A stretch of 21,666 nt of DNA, from assembly GCA_964348755.1 (NCBI GenBank), contig CAYGDW010000050.1, positions 1 through 21,666 on the forward strand. Direction: 5' to 3'. Within the stretch, counting starts at the first letter, position 1. Every line of letters starts with the position of its first letter. Both the position numbers and the translations under genes were made by a program. Under the pieces are notes generated by a model. The model was not told the origin of the DNA and made no database searches. It worked only from the letters and a program-made list of their open reading frames with translations. Source of the DNA: UBA7960 sp964348755. GTDB lineage: Bacteria > Bacteroidota > Bacteroidia > Bacteroidales > UBA7960. Positions 14,306 to 21,666 of the stretch are shown here, piece after piece.

Positions 14306-16867
14306 ATGCGCCAAGCCAGGTATTCCTCCAGTTACAGCACCCGAAATTTTAATCATTTTAGATACCCTGTGTTTATTTTGTTCATTCTTTGTATGGTTTG
14401 CGGGCCTGTTTTTACAGTTTCGGCCCAGCAGGTTCTTACCGGAAGCCAGATTCAGATTGACCCTAACAGCCCCCGCGAATACCGTATTGGAGGCATTTCG
14501 GTTACAGGAGCAGGAGCCAATATTGATGACAATGTGGTAATAAGCGTTTCACGCCTTTATGTAGGCCAAACTGTTCTAATACCTGGCGAACAAATTTCAC
14601 AGGCCATCCTGAACCTGTGGAAACAGCAACTTTTTCAGCATGTAGCCATTTCTGTAACTTCAATTCAGGGCGAAGCCATTTTTCTGAATATTGAACTCAG
14701 AGAAAAGCCCAGACTTACCCGCTTCGAGTTCATGGGTGTAAACCGTGCCGATACCGACAAACTCCGTGAGCAGCTCAACCTTATTCGTGGCGATGTGGTT
14801 ACCGATGGCATGTTATACAGAGCCGAAAGCACCATTCAAAATTATTTTATTGAAAAAGGCTTTTTGAATCCCCAGATCAGGATCAATCAAATACCCGACA
14901 CGGCGAGAGCAAATAGCATTGCCCTTGAAATTGAAATAGACCGTGGTCAACGAACACGCATTGCAGCTGTAAATGTTTATGGCAACCAGGCGCTCACTGA
15001 CGGCCAGGTAAAACGCCTAATGAAAAAAACCCGCGAGCGTAGCCTCCGATTTTTATTTAGTTCGTCAAAACTTGTACAGGATCAGTTTGTAGAAGACAAG
15101 CAAGCCGTCATTGACCGGTATAACGAAATTGGTAAGCGCGATGCCCGCATAGTAAAAGACTCTATTTACTTTGTCAGTGAAAACCGTATCAATATCGACC
15201 TGCACATTGAAGAAGGGCCAACATATTTTTACCGGTCAATAACCTGGATTGGGAATACCGTATATCCTACCGAAGCCCTAAGCCAGGTACTTGGTATTAG
15301 TCCCGGAGATGTTTACAATCAGAAATTATTGCAAAAAAACCTGTCAATGAATATTGATGGTGTTGATGTAAGTTCCGTTTACCTTGATGCCGGATACCTG
15401 TTTTTCGACATTAAGGCCGTTGAAACCTCTGTTGAAAATGACTCAATTGACCTTGAACTTCGCATTTTTGAAGGCAAGCAGGCAACCATAAACCGTGTAA
15501 CGGTTCGTGGCAATGATCGTACCAACGACCATGTAATCATGCGCGAGATCAGGACCAGACCAGGCCAGCTATTCAGCCGCAGCGACATAATCCGTAGCCA
15601 GCGCGACATAATACAATTGGGCTATTTCGACCAGGAAAAGATTGATGTTATTCCCCGGCCAAACCCTGCCGATGGCACCGTTGATATTGAATATGTGGTT
15701 TCAGAAACCTCATCCGATCAGGTTGAACTATCAGGTGGCTGGGGGGCAAACCGCATTATAGGTACCGTTGGGCTTACATTCAACAACTTTTCTACACGCA
15801 ACCTGCTTAACAGGCAAGCCTGGCGGCCATTGCCCACTGGCGACGGACAGCGCTTCTCGGTTAGGGCACAAACTTATGGTCGCGGTTACATTTCGTACAG
15901 CATGTCGTTTGTCGAACCGTGGCTGGGCGGCCGAAAACCAAACTCATTGAGTGTTAGCCTTTACCAAACAACACACCGCACAAACCTGGCAAAAAGCCAC
16001 CCTGATTACGGATACTATTCAATTATCGGTGCAAGTGTTGGTTTGGCCCAAAGACTTAAAGTACCTGACGATTTTTTCTTTTTACAACAGTTTATAAATT
16101 ACCAAAACTACGATATTTTAAACAGCCCAATCCCATTCATTATCAATAGCGGAAAGTCTAACAACTTGAGCTACAACGTGGTGTTTGGACGAAACTCTAT
16201 CGATGCCCCACTCTTTCCCAGAACTGGATCGGAAATCTCCTTGTCGTTGCAATTAACCCCACCCTATTCTGCACTAAGTGGCAAAGACTTTTCAAACGCC
16301 CCCGACGAAGAAAAATACAAATGGCTGGAGTACCACAAATGGAAATTCAATACCAGTTGGTTTACACGATTGGCAGGCAATTTGATTTTAAACACCCGGA
16401 CAAGGTTTGGTTTTCTTGGTTATTACAACAACGACATTGGCTTCCCGCCTTTCGAAAGGTTTTACCTTGGAGGCGACGGGCTTTCAGGTTGGGAGATTGA
16501 CGGACGGGAGATCATTTCGCTGAGAGGTTATGCCAACTATTCGCTTACACCTACCAACAGTGCAGGAAGGGAGATAGGCGCTACTGTTTTCAATAAATAT
16601 ACCGTTGAGTTGCGTTATCCAGTGGTACTAAGCCCCATGTCAACCATTTATGCCCTCGCCTTTGTTGAAGGCGGGAATGCCTGGAAAAACTTCAGAGAAT
16701 TTAACCCCTTCAACATTAAACGCTCGGCAGGTGTAGGCCTCAGAATATTCCTGCCAATGTTTGGGCTACTGGGCATCGACTACGGCTATGGGTTCGATAT
16801 CATACCTGGTAGGCCCGACGACAGCGGCGGGAGATTCCACTTTTCCATCGGAAAGTCTATTGATTAA
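14306..16867 (+). CDS. bamA: Outer-membrane protein assembly factor BamA (Omp85)
   Basis: BamA inserts beta-barrel proteins into the outer membrane. The 853-residue product has a signal peptide with a long basic N-region (about 1-40, ending VSA|Q). Five POTRA repeats lie at about 58-132, 135-212, 216-303, 307-390 and 393-467. A C-terminal 16-strand-type barrel spans about 470-853. The L6-loop motif corresponding to VRGF/Y reads LRGY at 739-742. Length and order fit the Omp85 family. The frame is open back into uppS, but ATG 14306 is the first start that places the signal peptide at the N terminus. ompH follows after 35 bp. The porG / uppS / bamA / ompH order is typical of Bacteroidota. Confidence 0.93.
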   Translation: MRQARYSSSYSTRNFNHFRYPVFILFILCMVCGPVFTVSAQQVLTGSQIQIDPNSPREYRIGGISVTGAGANIDDNVVISVSRLYVGQTVLIPGEQISQAILNLWKQQLFQHVAISVTSIQGEAIFLNIELREKPRLTRFEFMGVNRADTDKLREQLNLIRGDVVTDGMLYRAESTIQNYFIEKGFLNPQIRINQIPDTARANSIALEIEIDRGQRTRIAAVNVYGNQALTDGQVKRLMKKTRERSLRFLFSSSKLVQDQFVEDKQAVIDRYNEIGKRDARIVKDSIYFVSENRINIDLHIEEGPTYFYRSITWIGNTVYPTEALSQVLGISPGDVYNQKLLQKNLSMNIDGVDVSSVYLDAGYLFFDIKAVETSVENDSIDLELRIFEGKQATINRVTVRGNDRTNDHVIMREIRTRPGQLFSRSDIIRSQRDIIQLGYFDQEKIDVIPRPNPADGTVDIEYVVSETSSDQVELSGGWGANRIIGTVGLTFNNFSTRNLLNRQAWRPLPTGDGQRFSVRAQTYGRGYISYSMSFVEPWLGGRKPNSLSVSLYQTTHRTNLAKSHPDYGYYSIIGASVGLAQRLKVPDDFFFLQQFINYQNYDILNSPIPFIINSGKSNNLSYNVVFGRNSIDAPLFPRTGSEISLSLQLTPPYSALSGKDFSNAPDEEKYKWLEYHKWKFNTSWFTRLAGNLILNTRTRFGFLGYYNNDIGFPPFERFYLGGDGLSGWEIDGREIISLRGYANYSLTPTNSAGREIGATVFNKYTVELRYPVVLSPMSTIYALAFVEGGNAWKNFREFNPFNIKRSAGVGLRIFLPMFGLLGIDYGYGFDIIPGRPDDSGGRFHFSIGKSID

Positions 16868-16890
16868 AAAAACAATTTAAACAAACGCCT

Positions 16891-16895
16891 GGAGG
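16891..16895 (+). promoter_or_regulatory. Strong Shine-Dalgarno sequence before ompH
   Basis: GGAGG ends seven bases before the ompH ATG at 16903. No other start in the window has such a site, and Bacteroidota mRNAs usually lack one. It fixes the ompH start. Confidence 0.6.
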
Positions 16896-16902
16896 ACGAA
16901 TA

Positions 16903-17415
16903 ATGAAAAAAACTGCAATTTTTGCCGCATTGATTCTTTTGGCTGGTTTTACATTTGCCCAACGCTTTGCCTATATCGACTCGGGCTACATTATGGAAAA
17001 CATCCCGGAGTTTAAAGCTGCAGAGCAGGAGCTTGAGCGTATTAGCGTTGACTGGCAGCGCGAAATTGAGCAGAACTTTTCCGAAATAGACCGTCTCTAT
17101 CGCGAATACCAGGCCGAAGCTCCACTTCTGCCCGAAGAAATGCGTCGCCAGCGCGAAGAAAACATTATTGGTCGCGAAAGGCAGGCCAAGGAATTGCAAA
17201 TGCGTCGATTTGGCCGCGAAGGCGACTTATTTGTTAAGCGCCAGGAACTTATTAAGCCTATTCAGGACAGGGTTTACGAGGCTATTGAAGGTATTGCCAC
17301 CCGTGGCAACTATGCCGTTATTTTTGACAAATCGGGCGGAACCTCGATGATTTTTACTGATGTGCGTTTCGACCTGAGCGACGAGGTGCTTAAGCAATTG
17401 GGGTATAGAAGATAA
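16903..17415 (+). CDS. ompH: OmpH/Skp-family periplasmic chaperone
   Basis: Skp/OmpH proteins are trimeric periplasmic chaperones that hold unfolded outer-membrane proteins for BamA. The 170-residue product has a signal peptide (1-19, cut at TFA|Q) and a core strand RFAYIDSGYIMENIPEF, typical of the family. A long charged coiled-coil hairpin follows (about 40-125), then a return to the beta core near 130-170. The length is normal. It is preceded by a good GGAGG site, 35 bp after bamA, and followed by a terminator, so it closes the block. Bacteroidota often carry two ompH genes in tandem here, but only one is present. Confidence 0.92.
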   Translation: MKKTAIFAALILLAGFTFAQRFAYIDSGYIMENIPEFKAAEQELERISVDWQREIEQNFSEIDRLYREYQAEAPLLPEEMRRQREENIIGRERQAKELQMRRFGREGDLFVKRQELIKPIQDRVYEAIEGIATRGNYAVIFDKSGGTSMIFTDVRFDLSDEVLKQLGYRR

Positions 17416-17433
17416 CCCACCCACTTATGAATT

Positions 17434-17459
17434 AAAACCGGCCCCGAGCCGGTTTTTTT
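17434..17459. terminator. Bidirectional terminator between ompH and mutS
   Basis: AAAACCGGC at 17434-17442 pairs perfectly with GCCGGTTTT at 17448-17456 around the loop CCCGA. A T run on the plus strand and an A run on the left arm let it work in both directions. Its T tract touches the mutS stop codon at 17458-17460. Confidence 0.9.
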
Positions 17460-20091
17460 ATTTGCCCAGAAGCCGTTTTATTTCATTGAGCTTCATAAGC
17501 GCTTCAACCGGAGTCAGGGTATTTATGTCGGTATGCAAAATGTCGTCTTTGATCTGCTCAAGCAAGGGGTCGTCGAGCTGAAAAAAGCTAAGCTGAAAGC
17601 CATCCTTGCCCTTTTTTGAGGGTTTTGAGTGCCCTCCGCTGCTTTTGCCCGTAAGCATTTCGTGGCTGTGTCCTTTTTCTAACTGGCTCATTATTTGGTT
17701 TGCCCTTTCAATAACCAGCGAAGGCATGCCGGCCATTTTGGCCACGTGAATACCAAAGCTGTGTTCGCTTCCGCCGGGCACCAGCTTACGCAAAAAAATG
17801 ACCTGGTTGTGCAGTTCTTTTATAGAAACATTGAAATTTTTAATCCGCGAAAACGAAACGGCCATTTCATTCAGTTCGTGGTAATGGGTGGCAAAAAGGG
17901 TTTTGGCCCTGAACATGGGGTGCTCGTGCAAAAACTCGGCAATGGCCCAGGCAATGCTTATCCCGTCGTAAGTACTGGTGCCGCGGCCAATCTCATCGAG
18001 CAAAATAAGGCTTCGGTTCGAGATATTGTTAAGTATGCTGGCCGTTTCATTCATTTCGACCATAAAGGTCGATTCTCCCGAAGAAATATTGTCTGATGCC
18101 CCAACCCGGGTAAAAACCTTGTCGATAAACCCAATCGATGCATTTGCTGCCGGCACAAAACAGCCCATTTGGGCCATTAGCACTATCAGGGCGGTTTGCC
18201 TGAGCAAAGCAGATTTTCCTGACATATTGGGCCCCGTAATAATCATAATCTGCTGATGCTCGTTGTCGAGCAACACATCGTTGGCCACGTATTCTTCGCC
18301 AGGTGGCAATTGCTGCTCAATAACGGGGTGGCGCCCCGAGCGAATGTCGAGTACGAAACTGTCGTTTATTTCGGGCCGCGAGTAGTTGTATTGCCTCGAA
18401 ACAGAGGCAAAACATAGCAGCACATCGAGACGCCCCACCACCCCTGCGTTTACCTGAATTGGCTCAATATACTCCTGAATGGCCTGAACCAGGGAATTAA
18501 AAAGTTCTTCTTCTTTCTGAAGTATCAGGTCTTCGGCCGCCAGAATTTTGGTTTCATACTCCTTGAGCTCAGGCGTAATATATCTTTCGCAGTTTACAAG
18601 GGTTTGCTTGCGCTCCCAGTTGTGTGGCACCTTGTCTTTGTGGGTATTTGTTACCTCAAGAAAATACCCAAAAACATTGTTGTATGAAACCTTTATGTTT
18701 GGGATTCCGGTTCGTTCTATTTCGCGCTGGCGCATGCCTGCCAGGTAATCTTTGCCTGAAAAGGCAATTTTCCGTAGCTCATCAAGCTCTTGCGAAACAC
18801 CATTTGCAATAACATTGCCTTTTGCAACCACGGCCGATGGCTCACTCCTTATTTCGGCAGCAATGCGTTGGCGTATAAGGCTACAAGGATTAATCTGGTC
18901 GGCAGCAGTTTGAAGGGGCTTGCACTGGCTCTGGGCACACATCTGCCTTATTGGCTCAAGGGCCTCAAGGGCCTTTTGGATCTGCAGCACTTCGCGCGGA
19001 TTAATTTTACCTACTGCCACTTTCGATATGAGGCGTTCAAGGTCGCCAATATCCCTGAGGTGGTTTCCGATTTTTTGCGAAAAGTCATGGTTGTTTATCA
19101 GGAACTCAACCACATCGTGTCGCTCGTTTATCTGGGTACGGTCTTTTAGTGGAAGTACCATCCAACGCCTCAGCAGCCGGCTTCCAATTGGCGAAATGGT
19201 GTGATCAAGAACCTGAATCAGTGTAGTGGCATTCTCGTTGGGCGAATGCAGCAACTCCAGGTTGCGTATGGTAAACTTGTCGAGCCACACATACTGCTGC
19301 CCATCGATGCGCGAAATGCGCCCAATATGGCCAATACGGTCATGGCGGGTTTCTGAGAGATAATGCATAACCGCCCCTGCTGCTATTATACCACATTGAA
19401 GCCCATCAATGCCAAAACCTTTATACGAAACTGTGCCAAAATGCTTCAAAAGCAAATCGTCGGCAAACTCGCGGGTAAACACCCAGTCGTCGAAAGTGGT
19501 AGTATAAAACTTCCCGCCATAGGTCGATTGAAAATGGCGAAGCTGGTTTTTTTGAACCACTACTTCGCTGGGCCTGAAGTTTTGCAAAAGTTTATCTATA
19601 TAATCAGTTTTACCCTGGTCGGTAAGAAACTCACCAGTAGAAACATCAAGAAATGCAACTCCAACAAGTCCTTCGTTGAAATGCAATGCAGCCAGAAAGT
19701 TGTTTTCCTTATGGTTGAGCACCTTGTCGCTAAATGCAATGCCTGGAGTAACCAGCTCGGTAACCCCCCTTTTTACGATCTTTTTTGCAAGCTTCGGATC
19801 TTCCAATTGCTCACAAATGGCTACCCGCTGCCCCGCCTTTACCAGTTTTGGCAGGTATGTGTCCAAGGAATGGTAAGGGAAACCGGCCAGCTCAACAAAC
19901 GAGGCCGCACCATTGGCACGACGGGTAAGCACTATGCCAAGTATTTCGGAAGTCTTTACAGCATCTCTGCCAAAAGTTTCGTAAAAATCGCCCACCCTGA
20001 AAAGCAAAAGGGCATCAGGATGCCTGGCTTTGATGGCATAATATTGCTTCATCAAGGGCGTCTCTACGTAATGCGATTCCGATTTATTCAA
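17458..20091 (-). CDS. mutS: DNA mismatch repair protein MutS
   Basis: MutS recognises mismatches and small loops and recruits MutL. The 877-residue product has the mismatch-binding Phe-X-Glu (Phe36, Glu38) in VGDFYETFG. The connector, lever and clamp domains follow, then the ATPase: Walker A GPNMSGKS at 620-627, signature SSGESTFMVEM at 670-680, Walker B LILLDE at 695-700, and ATHYHEL at 734-740. A Lys/Gly/Ser-rich linker (about 805-832) precedes the C-terminal tail. The start is TTG at 20091. The next ATG, codon 14, would cut the conserved ETPLMKQY segment, and an in-frame stop lies just upstream, so TTG is the only good choice. It is transcribed alone. Confidence 0.95.
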   Translation of the reverse strand: MNKSESHYVETPLMKQYYAIKARHPDALLLFRVGDFYETFGRDAVKTSEILGIVLTRRANGAASFVELAGFPYHSLDTYLPKLVKAGQRVAICEQLEDPKLAKKIVKRGVTELVTPGIAFSDKVLNHKENNFLAALHFNEGLVGVAFLDVSTGEFLTDQGKTDYIDKLLQNFRPSEVVVQKNQLRHFQSTYGGKFYTTTFDDWVFTREFADDLLLKHFGTVSYKGFGIDGLQCGIIAAGAVMHYLSETRHDRIGHIGRISRIDGQQYVWLDKFTIRNLELLHSPNENATTLIQVLDHTISPIGSRLLRRWMVLPLKDRTQINERHDVVEFLINNHDFSQKIGNHLRDIGDLERLISKVAVGKINPREVLQIQKALEALEPIRQMCAQSQCKPLQTAADQINPCSLIRQRIAAEIRSEPSAVVAKGNVIANGVSQELDELRKIAFSGKDYLAGMRQREIERTGIPNIKVSYNNVFGYFLEVTNTHKDKVPHNWERKQTLVNCERYITPELKEYETKILAAEDLILQKEEELFNSLVQAIQEYIEPIQVNAGVVGRLDVLLCFASVSRQYNYSRPEINDSFVLDIRSGRHPVIEQQLPPGEEYVANDVLLDNEHQQIMIITGPNMSGKSALLRQTALIVLMAQMGCFVPAANASIGFIDKVFTRVGASDNISSGESTFMVEMNETASILNNISNRSLILLDEIGRGTSTYDGISIAWAIAEFLHEHPMFRAKTLFATHYHELNEMAVSFSRIKNFNVSIKELHNQVIFLRKLVPGGSEHSFGIHVAKMAGMPSLVIERANQIMSQLEKGHSHEMLTGKSSGGHSKPSKKGKDGFQLSFFQLDDPLLEQIKDDILHTDINTLTPVEALMKLNEIKRLLGK

Positions 20092-20496
20092 GGCAGTGAT
20101 TTTTTACTTCCAACAAAAATAAAGAAAATCGCTAAAGACATACACTTTTGTTAAAAACTCAGTTGCAAAAGGCCTGTACCAAAAAAAAGCATCTGACACA
20201 ATATTCTTTGCATGTATTTTAATGGAATGTTTTTAGCTTCTGCAGTTCAATGTTTATCGAATATTTTTTTTAACCCGGTCCTTGTAATAATTAAAACCAT
20301 GCGGCAAAGCCAATGCAAACACCCCGATGTTTTCTATTGGTTTGGGTTCATAAAATTAAGTGTTATACGGCATGCACTTGGCAAATAGCAACATACTTTT
20401 ATACTGAAATAAACTGTTTGCATTTTTATCTTTTTTAGCTAAATTAAATTTTTCATTCGTCCGAAACATTGAAATAAACCCTCAAAGCACTACCAA
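20092..20496. other. 405-bp divergent intergenic region, mutS / lipoprotein
   Basis: This AT-rich gap holds the mutS promoter near its left end. Near its right end is a weak candidate for the lipoprotein gene: TAAATTTT at 20445-20452, one base off TAnnTTTG, with a TTTG at 20417-20420 that is slightly too far away (24 bp). A 29-codon ORF at 20299-20388 has no supporting signal. No tRNA, hairpin terminator or clear repeat was seen. Confidence 0.5.
20114..20121 (-). promoter_or_regulatory. -7 promoter box for mutS
   Basis: On the minus strand the bases read TATTTTTG, a perfect TAnnTTTG. It predicts a leader of about 16 nt before the TTG at 20091, which supports that start. No -33 TTG is clear. 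Confidence 0.45.
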
Positions 20497-21558
20497 ATGA
20501 AAACTCATTTTTACAAGCCACTTTTGCTGGCTGCTGCAATTGTTCTTTTTGGCCTGGTGGCATGCGAAAAAGAACATCAGGATTTCGGAGATGAACAAGG
20601 AGCGAAATCAGAAAATAGTGTTATCTACAAAACACAACCGGCAAATGGCGCACCGGTTACTTTTGGCTTTTGGGCAGGCAGGCATATTAATGCCGGCAAT
20701 CTTTTGGTGAGCAACGACGAACAAAACCTCTACATTACTTTTAAAACGACAGGAAACTGGTGGCTCCAGCTTACCCATTTGCATATAGCCACAACCCTGG
20801 GGGGGGTACCAAACCGGAATGGTACACCGGTTCCTGGGCATTTTCAATATAAGACAACGCATAATCCAAGGGTGCAGACTTTTACATACACTATTCCAAA
20901 AACCTGGGCCGAGGGTCAGAACCTTGTAATTGCAGCCCATGCCGAAGTGGTATTGCTTGACGCCAATGGAAGAGTAATACAGTCAGAAACAGCCTTTGGC
21001 GGCGATACACCAGGGCCAGGCAAGCGTTGGTGGTTTTGGGCTTCATATACTGTTGGCAGCGGTAGCAGTGTACCAGATCCAGGAACAGGACCCGGAGGCG
21101 AATTCGTATTTAAATACTGCGCAAACGCGTGGGCTATTGACACACTGGGTAGCTCGTACATAAACGGAGTTTTAGTCGATGGCGTTTTTTTCAGAAAAGT
21201 GGATGAAACCGCCCAAATCAAGGTCCCAATGATTGCAGCCAACAATGAAGGAAAACAAATTACTGTAGGTCATATTACAATAAACAATGTAACTCCGCTC
21301 AGCGAAGCATATATCGAGATAAAAGTAAAACCTGAATATGCTTTGACGGAAGTAAGGCTATATTTAGAAAACAATTCTCCCACATCATTGGTGTTAAATA
21401 ATTTTCATGAGTTCCTGTTTTCAACGCCCCAACCTGAATTCAGAATTTTTCTCAACAATCAGAAATTTAATTCGGTTGACTTTGATTCAGGAATATTTTT
21501 TGTGGCAGCCAATGCAAAATTTTGCCCTTCAACAAACCAAAGACTCTCATCCAGATAA
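20497..21558 (+). CDS. Two-domain secreted lipoprotein of unknown function
   Basis: The 353-residue product has a signal peptide ending LVAC, with Cys23 as the lipidated residue. CEKE follows, and acidic residues after the Cys are compatible with surface export in Bacteroidota. Residues about 50-187 form a beta-rich domain (THLHIATTLGGVP, FQYKTTHNP, IAAHAEVV, ETAFGGDTPGPGKRW). It resembles an unnamed extracellular domain I recall from other secreted proteins. A Gly/Pro/Ser linker (187-201) leads to a second beta-rich domain (about 203-345) that I do not recognise. Cys208 and Cys343 sit near its two ends and could form a disulfide. No T9SS C-terminal sorting domain is visible. The function is unknown; cell-surface binding is a guess from the architecture. 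The gene stands alone between a long gap and a terminator. Confidence 0.7.
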   Translation: MKTHFYKPLLLAAAIVLFGLVACEKEHQDFGDEQGAKSENSVIYKTQPANGAPVTFGFWAGRHINAGNLLVSNDEQNLYITFKTTGNWWLQLTHLHIATTLGGVPNRNGTPVPGHFQYKTTHNPRVQTFTYTIPKTWAEGQNLVIAAHAEVVLLDANGRVIQSETAFGGDTPGPGKRWWFWASYTVGSGSSVPDPGTGPGGEFVFKYCANAWAIDTLGSSYINGVLVDGVFFRKVDETAQIKVPMIAANNEGKQITVGHITINNVTPLSEAYIEIKVKPEYALTEVRLYLENNSPTSLVLNNFHEFLFSTPQPEFRIFLNNQKFNSVDFDSGIFFVAANAKFCPSTNQRLSSR

Positions 21559-21592
21559 ACTTTTTAATCATTTTTTTTAAAAAAAATACTCC

Positions 21593-21630
21593 AACTGCCC
21601 CACAATTTTTTGGGGCAGTTTTGTTGTTCA
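21593..21630 (+). terminator. Rho-independent terminator after the lipoprotein gene
   Basis: AACTGCCCCA at 21593-21602 pairs perfectly with TGGGGCAGTT at 21611-21620 around an AT-rich loop. The stem is followed by TTTTGTTGTT. Confidence 0.9.
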
Positions 21631-21666
21631 TTATCACCTAAATAGCTATTTGTCAAAACTTTACTG

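Noticed and set aside
19363..20154. 263-codon plus-strand ORF antisense to mutS
   Set aside because: It lies wholly opposite the strongly conserved MutS N-terminal region and its product resembles no family. It is a shadow of mutS codon usage, as are the other long antisense ORFs opposite gatE, gatD and the DUF1460 gene.
20299..20388. 29-codon plus-strand ORF in the mutS/lipoprotein gap
   Set aside because: It has no ribosome-binding site, promoter box or recognisable peptide, and such an ORF is expected by chance.

Overview
The window reads as chromosomal DNA of a Bacteroidota bacterium, probably in or near Bacteroidales. The evidence is the house style of the genes: promoters built on a TAnnTTTG -7 box, almost no Shine-Dalgarno sequences, lipoproteins, the order porG-like gene / uppS / bamA / ompH, and moderately AT-rich intergenic DNA. 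No mobile element, CRISPR array or rRNA is present. Placement below phylum level is inference.

Layout. Bases 1-98 hold the 3' part of a tRNA-Leu(UAA) and its terminator. Bases 168-1091 encode a DUF1460 amidase-like lipoprotein. A minus-strand cluster at 1094-5707 follows, read as saccharopine/lysine-dehydrogenase-like gene, gatE, gatD. On the plus strand come mrdA (PBP2) and rodA at 5890-8984, the elongation peptidoglycan synthase pair. Bases 9071-10336 carry a Crp/Fnr-type regulator divergent from an OsmC-family gene, with a perfect 20-bp dyad between them. Bases 10505-17415 are a plus-strand envelope block: nadK, two tandem DUF6089/PorG-like proteins, uppS, bamA and ompH. mutS lies on the minus strand at 17458-20091 and starts with TTG. 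A 405-bp divergent gap leads to a two-domain lipoprotein at 20497-21558, closed by a strong terminator.

Most unusual point. The cluster at 1094-4573 encodes what looks like a full GatDE, the tRNA-dependent amidotransferase that converts Glu-tRNA(Gln) to Gln-tRNA(Gln). GatDE is described as archaeal; bacteria normally use GatCAB or GlnRS. GatD has its N-terminal domain and the asparaginase catalytic residues. GatE has the GatB-type signature, the AspRS-like insertion typical of GatE, and the C-terminal YqeY-like tail. Translation of gatE is apparently coupled to an NAD(P)-dependent dehydrogenase gene. If functional, this implies a non-discriminating GluRS elsewhere in the genome.

The remaining genes work together mainly in building the envelope: undecaprenyl diphosphate synthesis (UppS), side-wall synthesis (PBP2/RodA), outer-membrane protein assembly (BamA and an OmpH/Skp chaperone) and type IX secretion (PorG-like).
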